Source: Ligula intestinalis (lineage: Eukaryota; Platyhelminthes; Cestoda; Diphyllobothriidea; Diphyllobothriidae). Taken from it: a stretch of DNA of 64,000 nt. How positions within the stretch are numbered: the first letter of the stretch is position 1; each line of letters starts with the position of its first letter. Shown here piece after piece: positions 31,901 through 41,668 of the stretch. The notes below the pieces were generated by a model. The model was not told the origin of the DNA and made no database searches. It saw only the letters and a list, made by a program, of their open reading frames with translations. The position numbers and the translations under genes are program-made. Location of the stretch: positions 71,723,084-71,787,083 of the forward strand of contig JAYGXS010000001.1 in the NCBI GenBank assembly GCA_036362985.1, given 5' to 3'.

Positions 31901-33365
31901 CAAGTATCGAAACAGGACCTGTAGGCTTCAGTGGATATACCGTTCTCTCCAGGTGCCTTATTTTTGTGCAGTTGTTTTATAGTATCAGCGATTTCTCCTT
32001 CAGAGGGCAGGTCGCATGACAACGGAAAGGCGACAGAGGGAAAAGACTGCTGTAGATGGGAGCAGGAGGTGCTGGTCCACGAAGTTAAGGAGGTGCTCGA
32101 AGTGCTCAAGCCAGCGCTCGACCTTAGTCGCATTTTCGGCAATACATCACGAACTGAGGCACTCAGTGAAGACAGTTTATCACTAACTTCGCGAATAAGC
32201 CCGAGTCGTAGGTGAACAGTCAACTGTATCCCTAAACGGGTTTGACAGTTATTTTGCATTTGATTTTGATATGCATACTCATCAAAACAAGGTTGGAGGC
32301 TAGAATTACCGAAAAAGAAAACAACCACAAACGTGGACGAGTTGCAATCCCGATGGCAAAGAAAGTACGAAGAGCGCGGCTGTAGATGTGGCGGCTTTGC
32401 TACGCAGTAGAAGGGGTACGCAAGCAAGCCGATGGCTAAACTGCAGTGGTACTTCAGGGCATTACTTCTAAATCTACTGAAACTTAGACAGGGATGACAG
32501 AGGTGGGTCAAAACTACATAACCATTACTCATGTCGCGCCTTTCAAAAGACGGATGAAGATTTTCCAAAATACAAAAAATAGCAATTGAAATATATGGAC
32601 GACATTTTTGCCTCCTATCAATATTGTCTAATTTCGAAAACGGACGCAGGCAGTTAACTTTGAGTCATTCGCTCAATAATTTGTGAACATTTGATTGGTC
32701 ATTCGGCTATTAAATAAGATTTCTTAATGTCTAAGGGAAATAAGTGGAAAGCGAAAAGGATTATAGATGAAAAGTATGAGAACATCAATATTGTTCCTAC
32801 CTAACGACAATGTTTACCGAAGTGTACCCCAAAGAAAATTACCTCAACGATAGCATCAACCGGGCAAGCCTCTTGACAAAAGCCACAGTAAATGCACTTC
32901 GTCATATCAATATCATAGCGCGTCGTTCTTCTGCTGCCGTCTTCCCTAGGTTCGGCCTCAATGGTTATTGCTTGAGCAGGACATATGGCCTCACAGAGCT
33001 TGCAGGCGATGCAGCGTTCTTCACCACTGGGGTAACGACGGAGTGCATGTTCACCACGAAATCGCGGACTAAGGGGCCCTTTCTCGAAAGGATAGTTTAT
33101 AGTTGCTGGTTCTTTAAGAAGTGTCGCAAAAGTGATTCCAAATCCTTTGTACAAGTAAAACATAGCTAAGTTTCTCACCTTTAACAATTTCAGAAAGAAG
33201 TAACTTTCGTGCCAGTGTATCCAGGCCTTCAGCCATAGTGTTTTGCTCTTCTGGTGGGGATATAATTTTATATTTTAAAAGAACGGCAGTAGATTGTAAA
33301 TGTCGGAGAGGCAAGAGAACGCATGACCGAGGAAGGCCCGCCAACCGTAGACCAACGGCAGCCAT
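25916..33365 (-). CDS. NDUFS8: NADH dehydrogenase iron-sulfur protein 8 (complex I TYKY/23 kDa subunit), three exons
   Basis: Exons on the minus strand: 33365-33179, 33144-32843 and 26047-25916. Together they are 621 nt, or 206 residues plus TAA; the human protein is about 210. The protein carries two 4Fe-4S clusters in the matrix arm of mitochondrial complex I and passes electrons toward ubiquinone. Exon 1 has a basic, Leu-rich start typical of a mitochondrial presequence. Exon 2 has [20 protein letters not shown] and both ferredoxin motifs, [12 protein letters not shown] and [12 protein letters not shown]. Exon 3 codes [20 protein letters not shown] to the C-terminal ADYLYR. Intron 1 (33178-33145) is only 34 nt, GTGAG...AAAG; removing it gives [21 protein letters not shown], which aligns with animal NDUFS8 without gaps. 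Intron 2 (32842-26048, GTAATT...TTAG, phase 0) is 6795 nt and full of mobile elements. The ATG at 33365 is chosen because it gives the presequence and expected length. Confidence 0.95.
26279..26372. mobile_element. 94-bp near-perfect palindrome (foldback MITE)
   Basis: Arms of 47 bp (TGACGTTGTAGCTTGCCATA... / ...TATGGTAAGTTACAACGTCA) meet at AAAGGCCTTT with almost no loop and about four mismatches. It lies in NDUFS8 intron 2. As RNA it would form one long hairpin. Superfamily unknown. Confidence 0.75.
27474..27924. mobile_element. Composite tRNA-like element, copy 1
   Basis: 27503-27584, minus strand, is tRNA-like: GTAGCTTAGCGGCTAGAAC (A box), GCGGGTTCAAATCCCGC (perfect 5-bp T stem) and a 7-bp acceptor stem GCGTTTG/CGAACGC. 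The anticodon stem is poor and the total is 82 nt, so it is a derivative rather than a working tRNA. A spacer of about 165 bp follows, then a 173-bp palindrome (27752-27924) with ends GGCAGATTTG/CAAATCTGCC, whose arms carry degraded tRNA 3' halves. The same arrangement is at 53047-53545. It lies in NDUFS8 intron 2. Confidence 0.6.
27925..29200. other. NDUFS8 intron 2 sequence, no feature
   Basis: No reading frame with a recognised domain. A frame at 28327-28512 (plus) and one at 28710-28967 (minus) remain unexplained. Confidence 0.35.
29215..30300 (+). pseudogene. RTE-like LINE relic, plus strand
   Basis: Broken frames give [32 protein letters not shown] (the YADD box is decayed to YADY), [51 protein letters not shown] and [14 protein letters not shown]. 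This order matches the RT and C-terminal region of RTE-type non-LTR retrotransposons. It lacks the endonuclease and 5' RT and has stops and frameshifts. It lies in NDUFS8 intron 2, antisense to the gene. Confidence 0.8.
30490..32245 (-). pseudogene. RTE-like LINE relic, minus strand
   Basis: Reading downward from about 32245: [20 protein letters not shown] (RT domain start), [15 protein letters not shown] (catalytic YADD intact), [45 protein letters not shown] and [14 protein letters not shown]. It is longer than the plus-strand copy and faces it tail to tail, about 190 bp apart. It has several frameshifts and no endonuclease. It lies in NDUFS8 intron 2, in the sense orientation of the gene. 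Confidence 0.85.
32246..32842. other. NDUFS8 intron 2, 5' part
   Basis: Plain AT-rich intron sequence between exon 2 and the RTE-like relic. No feature is seen. Confidence 0.5.
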
Positions 33366-34340
33366 AATTTAATAGACCCGGGCTTACATGTAGTCCGCTA
33401 GAAGTGCTTTTCAGATTACACAATAAAGAAACAACCATCATATTCAAATACTTAGGTCGGATGCCTGCTCTGTTGGAAGTATCTCAGTCATTAAAATACT
33501 TGCGTTCCCGACAGGATTTTAGTGGGCCATAGACTCAAGTTCAGGGCTGGTGTCCTTAGTCAAAAAGGAGACAGCCAGGCGCGCGCTTCGAACTCGAACT
33601 CCATTTCCGACCTCCAAGTGATTAAAAATTTCTTCCAGATAAGGGCATTAAGAAGACTCTACAGCCTGTCAGGACTAGGAAATAACCTCGACCGACAAAT
33701 ACAGTACCCTTCAAAATTTTACAACTGGACTCCTGCAAAATTTTGGATTCATCGAACACTATCCTTCGCCGTTCTATTGTTTCTACGCCAAAAAAGCCTA
33801 TCCCATCGCCGAGCAATGGAGCTAGAACTAATATAAAGGCTGAGTCGTTCTTAATAACATAGATATTCGTTGTACTATCGTGTCAAAGTTATCGTCAAAA
33901 TTAGGCTTTGGGGAAATTTCTCAGCTATCATTCCCCTTCTATCGATTCTAGTGCAGAAGTTTATCTAAATGCCTTCGCATACAGTACTTTAAGGCTCGGG
34001 AATTTTAAGCTTGTGCGATGCAGTCCTGAAGGAGGGGAAAAACATTCGCTAGTGCCTTTATTCGAACTCCCGACATCACCGTACCAAGGAGAAAATGTCA
34101 GTGCACCAACCGGATTTGAAACTTGGACCTCTCGCATAGAAGTCGAGCGCTAAGACCACTGCACTTTCACGGGACGCAGTGACAGTTATTCAATTGCGTT
34201 ATCAACTACAACAAAGCGGTCTTGGTGTCTTTCGAAAAGTCCTCCTACCAAACGGACGAAAAGTCCTAAAAGTTTAAGGGATGTGAATTATAACGATAAG
34301 GCTTAAATAAGGGGTGCAACATATAAGGATGAGGTATGCA
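33366..34340. other. Region upstream of NDUFS8, no gene recognised
   Basis: This should hold the NDUFS8 promoter and 5' UTR; no clear TATA box was identified. At 34060-34170 a stretch with GTTCGAACTCCCG-like and GGATTTGAAACTTGG-like words could be a tRNA-derived SINE remnant, but is not firm. Confidence 0.35.
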
Positions 34341-34357
34341 CATCATGTCTTACGCTT

Positions 34358-35324
34358 TTGCAAAAATTGGAAGACCACAATAAGGAGAATTATAATCTGA
34401 AAATGGAGATGGAGAATTTGAAGAAATCTCTTCGCTTCCTCCTTAAAAAGGACAACATAACGATACCTGAATTTGAGAGTAGCCAGCAGAGTAGAGTCAT
34501 TGCGGAATCCCGGGCCGGATCATTTACTGAGGAAATTGAAGAGACACCACCAACTCGGGCCGTGAAATTGGTACCTTCCACCTCAAATCCTCTCGATACT
34601 GCGAAAAACAACACACCCACTAAACAACACGCTCAAATCAGAGAAGGAGATTGCACAACTCCATTTTCTAGAAAAGTCGGTTCGGGCACAGACAACCAGC
34701 AAAAACAAGGTAGTGGGTATGCTAAGGCTGCATACAAATCACTAGAAAAACCACAAATGCAGAAGGGGACAGCACGAAGCCAGCTCTGAACAGTGCCATC
34801 CCGGCTTCCAAAAGAAGCCTATATCTGGTGATGGTAAGGAAAACGCAAAGTCACAAGCCATTCCTATGAATACCTCAGGGGCTTCCGGTGGCAGTAGGGC
34901 TGGAAATCTATCAAGTGTTTCCCTTGACCGCCAAAACGGCATAGTTGTTCAAGGCCTACCTGTGTCAAACGGAACTAATCAAAAGGAAAGGACGGATGCA
35001 GACGTCGAAAAGTTTCGGGACCTGCTTAATGCATTCTCAGACAGCGAGAGACAGAAGGAGTTTGTGGAGCTTTCAGGGTTGGCAGACAGGTTACTGAACA
35101 GCTGTAAACTGTCCAACCTCAACCTTATTTAGATAGTCTTGGATAACAAAGAACAGGTGAACTTGGTTCTGTCCCGGAAAACAGCCCTCCGCCACTCACA
35201 TAAGATGGTGTTTTTTCAGCCGGACTTCTCTCCAGCGGAACGTCTAAAAGGCCGAGAATTGGTGGCGGAACTACGGGAGAGAGAGCTGGAGAGAGCTATC
35301 TACCTATCTACATGGACCGAATAA
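34358..35324 (+). pseudogene. CR1-like ORF1 (RNA-binding protein) relic
   Basis: The first part (34358-34786) starts with a Glu/Lys/Leu-rich probable coiled coil. The second (34866-35324, with one stop and one frame change) reads GIVVQGLPVSNGTNQKERTD, then LVLSRKTALRHSHKMVFFQP and SPAERLKGRELVAELRERE. This is the RRM-like ORF1p pattern (VVxGLPES ... VFFxPDxSP.ER) of CR1/L2-type LINEs. A stop after the first part and another near 35130 disable it. Confidence 0.7.
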
Positions 35325-35346
35325 AACAGAAAGCTGCCATAGTGCT

Positions 35347-35958
35347 GTGGAAGCAGTCAATCCTGATGACGACTGCGGTCCAGTAGTACTGGCAAATTCG
35401 CGCCCAAACGCATTAGACACTTGCCGGTTAAAATTTCTGTATACTAACGCCCAGAGTTTATTCTCGAAGTTTGATGAGCTTCGTATAAAAGTTGCCGATG
35501 GGTCTCCTGATGTTGAAGCAATAACATAAAACTGGCTGTCACTGAGCATCAGTGATTCCGAAGTGGCGCTATGCGGATACCAACTATTTAGACGAGACCG
35601 AGTGGAACGTCAAGATGGAGGAGTTGCTATGCATTTAAAGAACGAATTAAGTGTTTGCGAGAGCCCTGAAAGGATTACCCATGGTATGGAGGCTTTTTGG
35701 CTGACAATTAAGGCACGGGGGTCGCAGCCCATGGAAGCTGTGACCGTCTATCGACTACTGCAGACAGACCATGATACAGGTTCGTGTTTAATGGTGTGCA
35801 TAAAGGAGATAGGAAGTCGACCTGATGTTGTACTCATGGGTGACTTCAATGCGCACAATATAATTTGGAACGATTTGCGGGCGAATTGTTCTAAAAACGC
35901 CTTTGATTACCATCTTCTAAAAACAACACTTGAGGTTCTTCTCACACAACACAACTAG
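35347..35958 (+). pseudogene. CR1-like APE endonuclease domain relic
   Basis: Motifs in order are LKFLYTNAQSLFSKFDELR, a stop at the expected TET/ET(W) site (EAIT*NWLS), GYQLFRRDRVERQDGGVAM, and PDVVLMGDFNAHNIIWND (the GDFN motif). This is the exonuclease-endonuclease-phosphatase fold used to nick target DNA. Stops make it inactive. Confidence 0.8.
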
Positions 35959-36345
35959 AGCACGTGGAGGGCAACAGGCTAGTTGTTAAGACGTAGTCTT
36001 TACCAAGCATCCCAACAGTATAGACGAGGTATGCTGCCTACACTATGTGGAAGTGATCACGTTGTACTTTCGTGGGATTATAGTCTTTATTCATTACCCC
36101 CTGCAGAAGACGAACCAAGGCCAAATATATGGCGAGGTGACTTCTCTCCAATGAGAGTAGAGGCATCACAAATAGACTGGGGTCTTCTTCTCTCCGGGGA
36201 TGTCACTGACGACTGGAATACGTTTAAGGAGTGGTTGTTGCATCTAATGCACAGTCATTGTCCACTTTCAGTGCCCAGGGTATCTAGCCGACCTTAATGG
36301 CTGAAAAGAGATATCAAAAGCGAGATCAATAAAGAAGGAAAGCTA

Positions 36346-37740
36346 ATGAAGAAGTTTCGCAACACAAGCCGCAACGAAGATTTTGAACAGTACAAAATCC
36401 AGCGGAACAGGGTAAAAAGAATGGTTTTTAAAGCACGACGGGACATTGAGAGCGATCTAATTCGTCGAGGTGTCAATAATCCAAAGTTGCTTTACAGTTA
36501 TTTACGGAAAAGCAAACGTAACAGGAACCCGATTCCTGTTATGCAAAATGATGATGGTCTCGAAATCTCGGACTGTAAGAACAAAGCAGAACATTTTGCC
36601 GAGTTCTTTCAGTCGGTTTTCATCATAGAACTTCCCTTCGTCGCAAGTGTAGACGAGGTCGTGAGAGCACCAAATCTTGAGGATATTTTGTTTGGAGGAC
36701 AGACGATTTTCCAAAAACTAAAAAGCTTGAAGGAATATAAATCTCTGGGTCCAGATGGAATTCCTGCCAAATTGCTCAAGGAACATGCTAGAGAGCTATC
36801 TAAACTGCTTTCACTGATGTGCCAAAAATCGTTTGATACTGGAATGCTTCCTCCGGATTGGAAAGCAGCGCATATTACACCGCTCCACAAAAGCGGTAGT
36901 CGTTCATCTGCGAACAACGGCAGCCCCATGAGTCTAACCTCCATATGCTGCAAAGTAATGGAGAACATCATCAAGAAGCAATTGATGCTATATTGTGCAA
37001 CTCACAATATTTTGTCGAATGCGCAATTTGGATTTCGTAGAAGGTAGGTCATGTGTAACAAACTTGCTTTATACGATGCAAAGCTGGACAAAGGCAATTG
37101 ATGCAAAAGAAACCGTACATGCAGCCTACATTGATTTCCGGAAGGCCTTTGACAGTATTCCACACCAACGTCTTCTGCATTAGTTGAGACTGATGGGTAT
37201 CGGAGGCAGACTTCTTACGTGGATTGAGAATTTCCTATCTAGGCGTTCCCAAATGGTGTGTGTAAGACGACAACAATCAACGCCGACAGTCATCGAGAGC
37301 GGAGACCCTCAAGGTTCAGTACTCGGATCTACCCTCTTTCTCTTGTTCATTAATGATTACGTACAGGAATTGGACTGCAAGTGTGCCATGTTTGCAGATG
37401 ATGTAAAAAATGGAAGGTCATCAAGTGTGCTGCCGATGAAGATAACTTCCAGGAAAATCTTTGTCGATTGAACGATTGGTCACATAGATGGCTGCTGTCC
37501 TTCAATTCGAACAAATGCACTCTGCTGCGCCTGGGAAGTCGAAATTCAGTCCTTGAGGCGCGACCCTACCATCTGAACGGAATCCCACTCCAAGAAGCAG
37601 GAATACAGAAGGATCTCGGCATGTGGATGACAGACAACCTCAAACCTTCTACACAATGTTATAAGCTGGGTAAAACTGCAACCTCAATTTTGTACGCCAT
37701 CAAGCGGGCATTCACGGTTTTGATGAAGACTGTTTCTTGA
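36346..37740 (+). pseudogene. CR1-like reverse transcriptase relic
   Basis: Motifs run KNKAEHFAEFFQSVF, SLGPDGIPAKLLKEHARELS, DWKAAHITPLHKSG, LTSICCKVMENIIKKQL, NAQFGFR (then a frameshift), AAYIDFRKAFDSIPHQRLL, GDPQGSVLGSTLFLLFIND and the catalytic FADD (37391-37402), then LGMWMTDNLKPSTQCYK. At least one frameshift near 37030 and several stops inactivate it. The element continues in broken frames to about 38240. Confidence 0.9.
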
Positions 37741-38374
37741 AAATCTTTGGAACCTTTATAAGGCCACATCTTGAATACGCGATTCAAGCCTGGAGACCGT
37801 GGATGCTGCAGGATTATAACGTACTTGACAGGGTGCAGTGGTGAGCAACAAAATTAGTAAGAGACCAAGGTTAACTACCATATGAGATCCACCTAAATAA
37901 CCTCAATCTCTATCCTTTGAGTTATAGGCAGTTACGCGGAGATTTGATTCAAACCTTCCGTATCGCGCGTGGCTTGGACTGTGCTCTCACGTGTGACGAC
38001 TTTTTCCAACTCACCACCACAACTAATCTCCGGGGGCATCCCTTCAAAATGTATGTGCCCCAAGGACGATTAGATGCGAGGAAGTATTTTTTCTCTAATC
38101 GGCTCGTGGACCCATGAAATAACCTACCCGAGGCGATTGTTATGTCCCAATCTATGGAGATATTCAAACACCGACTTGATATACACATGCTACAACACAA
38201 CGTGGATTGTGACAAATTAACCTTGAAACACCACCGAACCATTTGACAGTCTATATTTTCCTGACTGAAACTTCTTAAAATTGTTCACAATTCTTGAGAT
38301 TTTGATGTGACATATAGGGAATTCAAAGGCGCAAGCCTATTTTTCCCTCAACTTTTCTGACTGACTGAGTGACA

Positions 38375-39140
38375 AGGTGGCGAAAGCAGACAAAAGAAAA
38401 GTTCATTATATTCATGAACAACTACATCAGGGTAAAGATAGGTAGACCGATGGAGTCAGGCCTGGTGAAAGGTGTGGAAATCTGAATGCTTAATAAAAGT
38501 CTTGCCTGTATCTGTGTAGACATCCATCATCATTTGTCGATGACAGCTGTTTTAAAGTCGACCACGGATTGTGGGCACACACACGCGCGCAAGCAGGGCA
38601 TGCGCTCCTGTCCGTATATTAGTCACGTGCACCACCCGCGTTTCGCGCGCTTTTCGCGCGCTAGTCTGTACGGCGATCACACAGGAAAACAGTGCCGGTG
38701 TCACTGTGCCTGTGTTTGTCCCCTTTATCATTGATGGTAGGCAGCTGTTTCAGACTCGCGATTGACACCCGACGTGACAGCCGGATGCGAATAAACCACG
38801 GAGGGTGGGCGGGGGTGGGGAAGGGGTTTCATACTCACTGACCTAAACTCCTTGACCTACTATCACTTGCCCCCCATTTGCTTACGCGTATATTGTCGCG
38901 GGCTAGCTCTAAGATTAGATTAAATGGCCTACCACATAAATCCCTTCTCTTTCAATCAAACCCTTACAAACTATCATTATGCACAACAGTGATGCCATAA
39001 AAAATGTTCTGAACACAAACAACCCGACCAACGATGATGGGCCGGTGACTGAAGGTAACGTTGTCAACTTACTTCTTTTCTACCCAATGTTATTTTGTTC
39101 AGAATAATAACCTATTTGTAGGTTCTACCTCATTAGGTAG
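38375..39140. other. Intergenic, CpG-rich patch
   Basis: 38570-38700 is rich in CG and CGCG (CACACACACGCGCGC, TTTCGCGCGCTTTTCGCGCG), unusual for the AT-rich neighbourhood. No gene is attached to it. The sequence just before 39150 is probably the 5' side of the Helitron, but its 5' TC end was not fixed. Confidence 0.35.
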
Positions 39141-39169
39141 AAAAGGATTTAGAGCGGCCGCGAGCACAC

Positions 39170-39600
39170 AAATTCAGAAGATGGAACAGAAGAGATTTGC
39201 CAATGTTAATAGACGTTCGCAAGAAACACATGCAGAAAGACGGCTTCGCCTGGAGACTAATGCTATGCGTCAGCGATATCGACGCTCCAAAGAAACCGAA
39301 GAGCAAAGGCTGCAAAGATGACACGAAGATACCATTATCCATCAAACTAATCACTCCCGAGAAACCGAAGAGCAAATGCTCCAACGAAGGCGCGAAGACG
39401 CGATTCGCCATCAAACTAATCGCTTCCAAAAAACTGAACTCCAAACTCTGAAAAGAAGAGAGATAGGCAGGATAAGAGATTCGCAACGTCGGCAAAACGA
39501 ATCACCTAGACATACAAGTACACGCCTGGCTATGCAAGCATCACAAAGAGCGGATGAACGGCCCACCGATGCTGAAAACTCAAGTTCGCAACCACTTCAC
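39170..39600 (+). pseudogene. Helitron N-terminal Arg/Glu repeat region
   Basis: Repeats of about 23-24 residues appear: RRSQETHAERRLRLETNAMR, RRSKETEEQRLQR, SRETEEQMLQRRREDAIR and so on. They resemble the STPR-like repeats seen at the start of some Helitron proteins and DNA-binding proteins. One stop lies at 39319-39321 and frames change once. Confidence 0.6.
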
Positions 39601-39623
39601 ATACGGTTTGGCGACCCTGGCCC

Positions 39624-40094
39624 ATGAATTGCTTCCATGAATGCTCAAGTATGGAACAAAGCCTCACTCAATTACAACCCAATCTTGGTTATGCGGGAGA
39701 TGCGAATGTTTCCATTGGGAAGATGGTAGAAATTTGCGGGCATTGTCAGACGAAAAAATGGACTGGTGAAACAAAGGGCATATGCTGTTCCAACGGCAAA
39801 GTTCTCCTGCATAGCTTCCTCGATCCTCCAGAAATACTCCAAACATTGCTTGCTGGTGATACCGACGACTTGGAAAATTTGCTCTCAAGCATGAGAAAGC
39901 ACAACGGGGCGTTTCAAGTGACCTCTTTTGGTGCCAGCGTTGTTCACGAGGTTGGATGTACGCCAACCTGTAAGGTGGAAGGCCAAGTTTGCCACCGAAT
40001 TGGATCGTTACTACCTCCTCCTGATGGCGAGCCGAAATTTCTACAGATACACTTCGTAGAATACATCAACCTGTCGGCTCGAAGCCGATCCTGA
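39624..40094 (+). pseudogene. Helitron Rep/helicase protein, cysteine-rich N-terminal part
   Basis: The frame contains VEICGHCQTKKWTGETKGICC, then LHSFLDPPEILQTLL and FGASV. This is the region preceding the Helitron-like N domain, with a CxxC...CC zinc-binding-like pattern. It ends at a TGA (40092-40094) and the downstream frame continues immediately, so one stop separates the two parts of a single former protein. Confidence 0.75.
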
Positions 40095-41276
40095 GTGTAC
40101 CCAGACTTGAAGCATCACATAATATTGTCCCTTCAAGATATGCTACACCAACGCAACAGCTACGTTAACAGTTTCAAGTCCGCCTTGGAGATGCATGCTT
40201 CCATTGACTTAAATATTGTCAAAAATGCTGATAAAAGTCCTCGTGGAGAAAATCAACGAATATTTAATGCTCCCACTTGTAACGAGGTGGTCGTCATCAT
40301 GTCAGAAACACAGCTTAGCAACAGGGATATTGTCTTGAGAAGGAGAGACGATAGACTGCAAAGGATATATGACACACACAGTTCATACGACGCTTTGCAA
40401 TACCCTCGCATGCATGTTAATGGTGAAGACGGTTACCACTTCCGTTTACTTCAAATAGGCATCCATAAATCAGTCAGTTGTAAAGCCTTCTACTTATCAA
40501 TTTATGATTCAAGAACAAACTTACAACCTACTTTGTCGATTCAAAACGTTGCTCCTCAATTTGCTGTTGATATGTTTGCCAAAATGGAAACAGAGCGACT
40601 TTTCCATTTTCGCACACACCAGAACGAATTTCGCGTGGACAACTACATCCACCCTAGAGGCAATATCCTTACTGATGTTGGTGATAATGCTGGTCGTGGT
40701 CAACTTTTTATCTTGCCGTCAAGCCACACTGGGTCTCCTCGCTATATGCATAAGAGAACTCAAGATGCATTGGTTACCGTTAGACATTTTGGACGCCCGG
40801 ATCTATTCATTACGTTAAACTGCAACCCATTATGGCCTGGAATTACTGATGAGCTACTCCCCGGTCAAATGCCAAAGGATCGCCATGATTTGTCCGCGCG
40901 GGTATTCCAGCTTAAGTTGAAAACCATGATAAAACGCATCACAAAATTCAAAATTTTCTGTGTCGTTCAGTGTCATACGTGCATTGTAGAGTGGCAAAAG
41001 AGAGGACTGCCCCATGCTCACATTTTGGTCGGGCTAAAGGAAAAACTGCACTTTTCTGATGGCGAAAAATTCATGTGCGCACAGTTGCCTGACCGGTCCG
41101 TTGACCCTGTTCTGCTTGAAACGATCAAAACTCAAATGGTGCATGATGCATGTGGTCAGATAAATCCCAACAGTCCTTGCATGAAGGATGGTAAATATAC
41201 CACGATATATCCCAAGCTATTCCTAGGTACAACTCGGACTGATGGCGATGGTTACCCTCTCTCTAGAAGGCGATAA
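40095..41276 (+). pseudogene. Helitron Rep domain (HUH) fragment
   Basis: An open frame of about 393 codons. It contains RIFNAPTCNEVVVIM, LQYPRMHVNGEDGYHF, a VRHFGRPDLFITLNCNPLWP segment and EWQKRGLPHAHILVGLKEK. The last holds the rolling-circle HxH pair (His at 41013 and 41019) that binds the catalytic metal. The usual YxxxK tyrosine motif follows some 100 or more residues later and is not found before the frame ends in LSRRR. It is therefore truncated and inactive. The ORF lacks its own natural start. Confidence 0.85.
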
Positions 41277-41634
41277 CCTGAGATTGGTGGATTCGAAGCA
41301 GTAATCAATGTAAGGCGAAACGATGGCGTGGTTATTGACAACCGTTAGATTGTGCCGTATTGTCCCCTTCTGTCAAAAGTATTCAACGCCCACATCAATG
41401 TTGAAATTTTGCAACTCAGCGAAGTTCATCAAGTAGGCCTGCAAGTACATTAACAAAAGTTCTGCCCCCCTTAACGGAGTTCCATTACTGGCAAAGCCAT
41501 ATTTTCTGCATCATAGCTATGTACAAAGAGGGAGTTCAAAGGTATTTACCTATATTTCCCTAATAAAACTGAACATAATTATTTTAAGAGGTTCTCATAT
41601 ACGGTTTGTCTACATAAGGGGCAACAACATGTCA

Positions 41635-41668
41635 GGAAGCCCAAGGCGAAGCCGGGCTTCCGCGCTAG
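41635..41668 (+). terminator. Helitron 3' end: hairpin plus CTAG
   Basis: GGAAGCCC / GGGCTTCC form an 8-bp stem with an 11-nt loop, then CGCTAG with the CTRR terminus at 41665-41668. This is the rolling-circle termination signal of Helitrons. Confidence 0.75.

Larger units (their letters stand above)
34340..38374 (+). mobile_element. CR1-like non-LTR retrotransposon, near full length but decayed
   Basis: ORF1, endonuclease and reverse transcriptase follow in the correct order on the plus strand over about 4 kb. All are broken by stops or frameshifts. The 3' end (38355-38374) is a short TGACTGACTGAGTGAC tail, like the short tandem tails of CR1-type elements. It lies about 1 kb upstream of NDUFS8. 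Confidence 0.85.
39150..41668 (+). mobile_element. Helitron, internally deleted (helicase lost)
   Basis: It carries an N-terminal charged repeat region, the Helitron-like N domain and a HUH replication-initiator motif. It ends in a hairpin (arms 41635-41642 and 41654-41661) followed three bases later by CTAG (41665-41668) and a T, as expected for insertion between A and T. The Rep tyrosine motif and the SF1 helicase expected downstream of 41276 are missing, so most of the 3' coding part was deleted while the terminus was kept. Confidence 0.8.

Noticed and set aside
32801..33187. NDUFS8 as a single-exon or N-terminally truncated pseudogene
   Set aside because: The frame change at 33145-33178 is explained exactly by a GT-AG intron and the missing C-terminus is present as an intact exon at 25916-26047, so the gene is complete.
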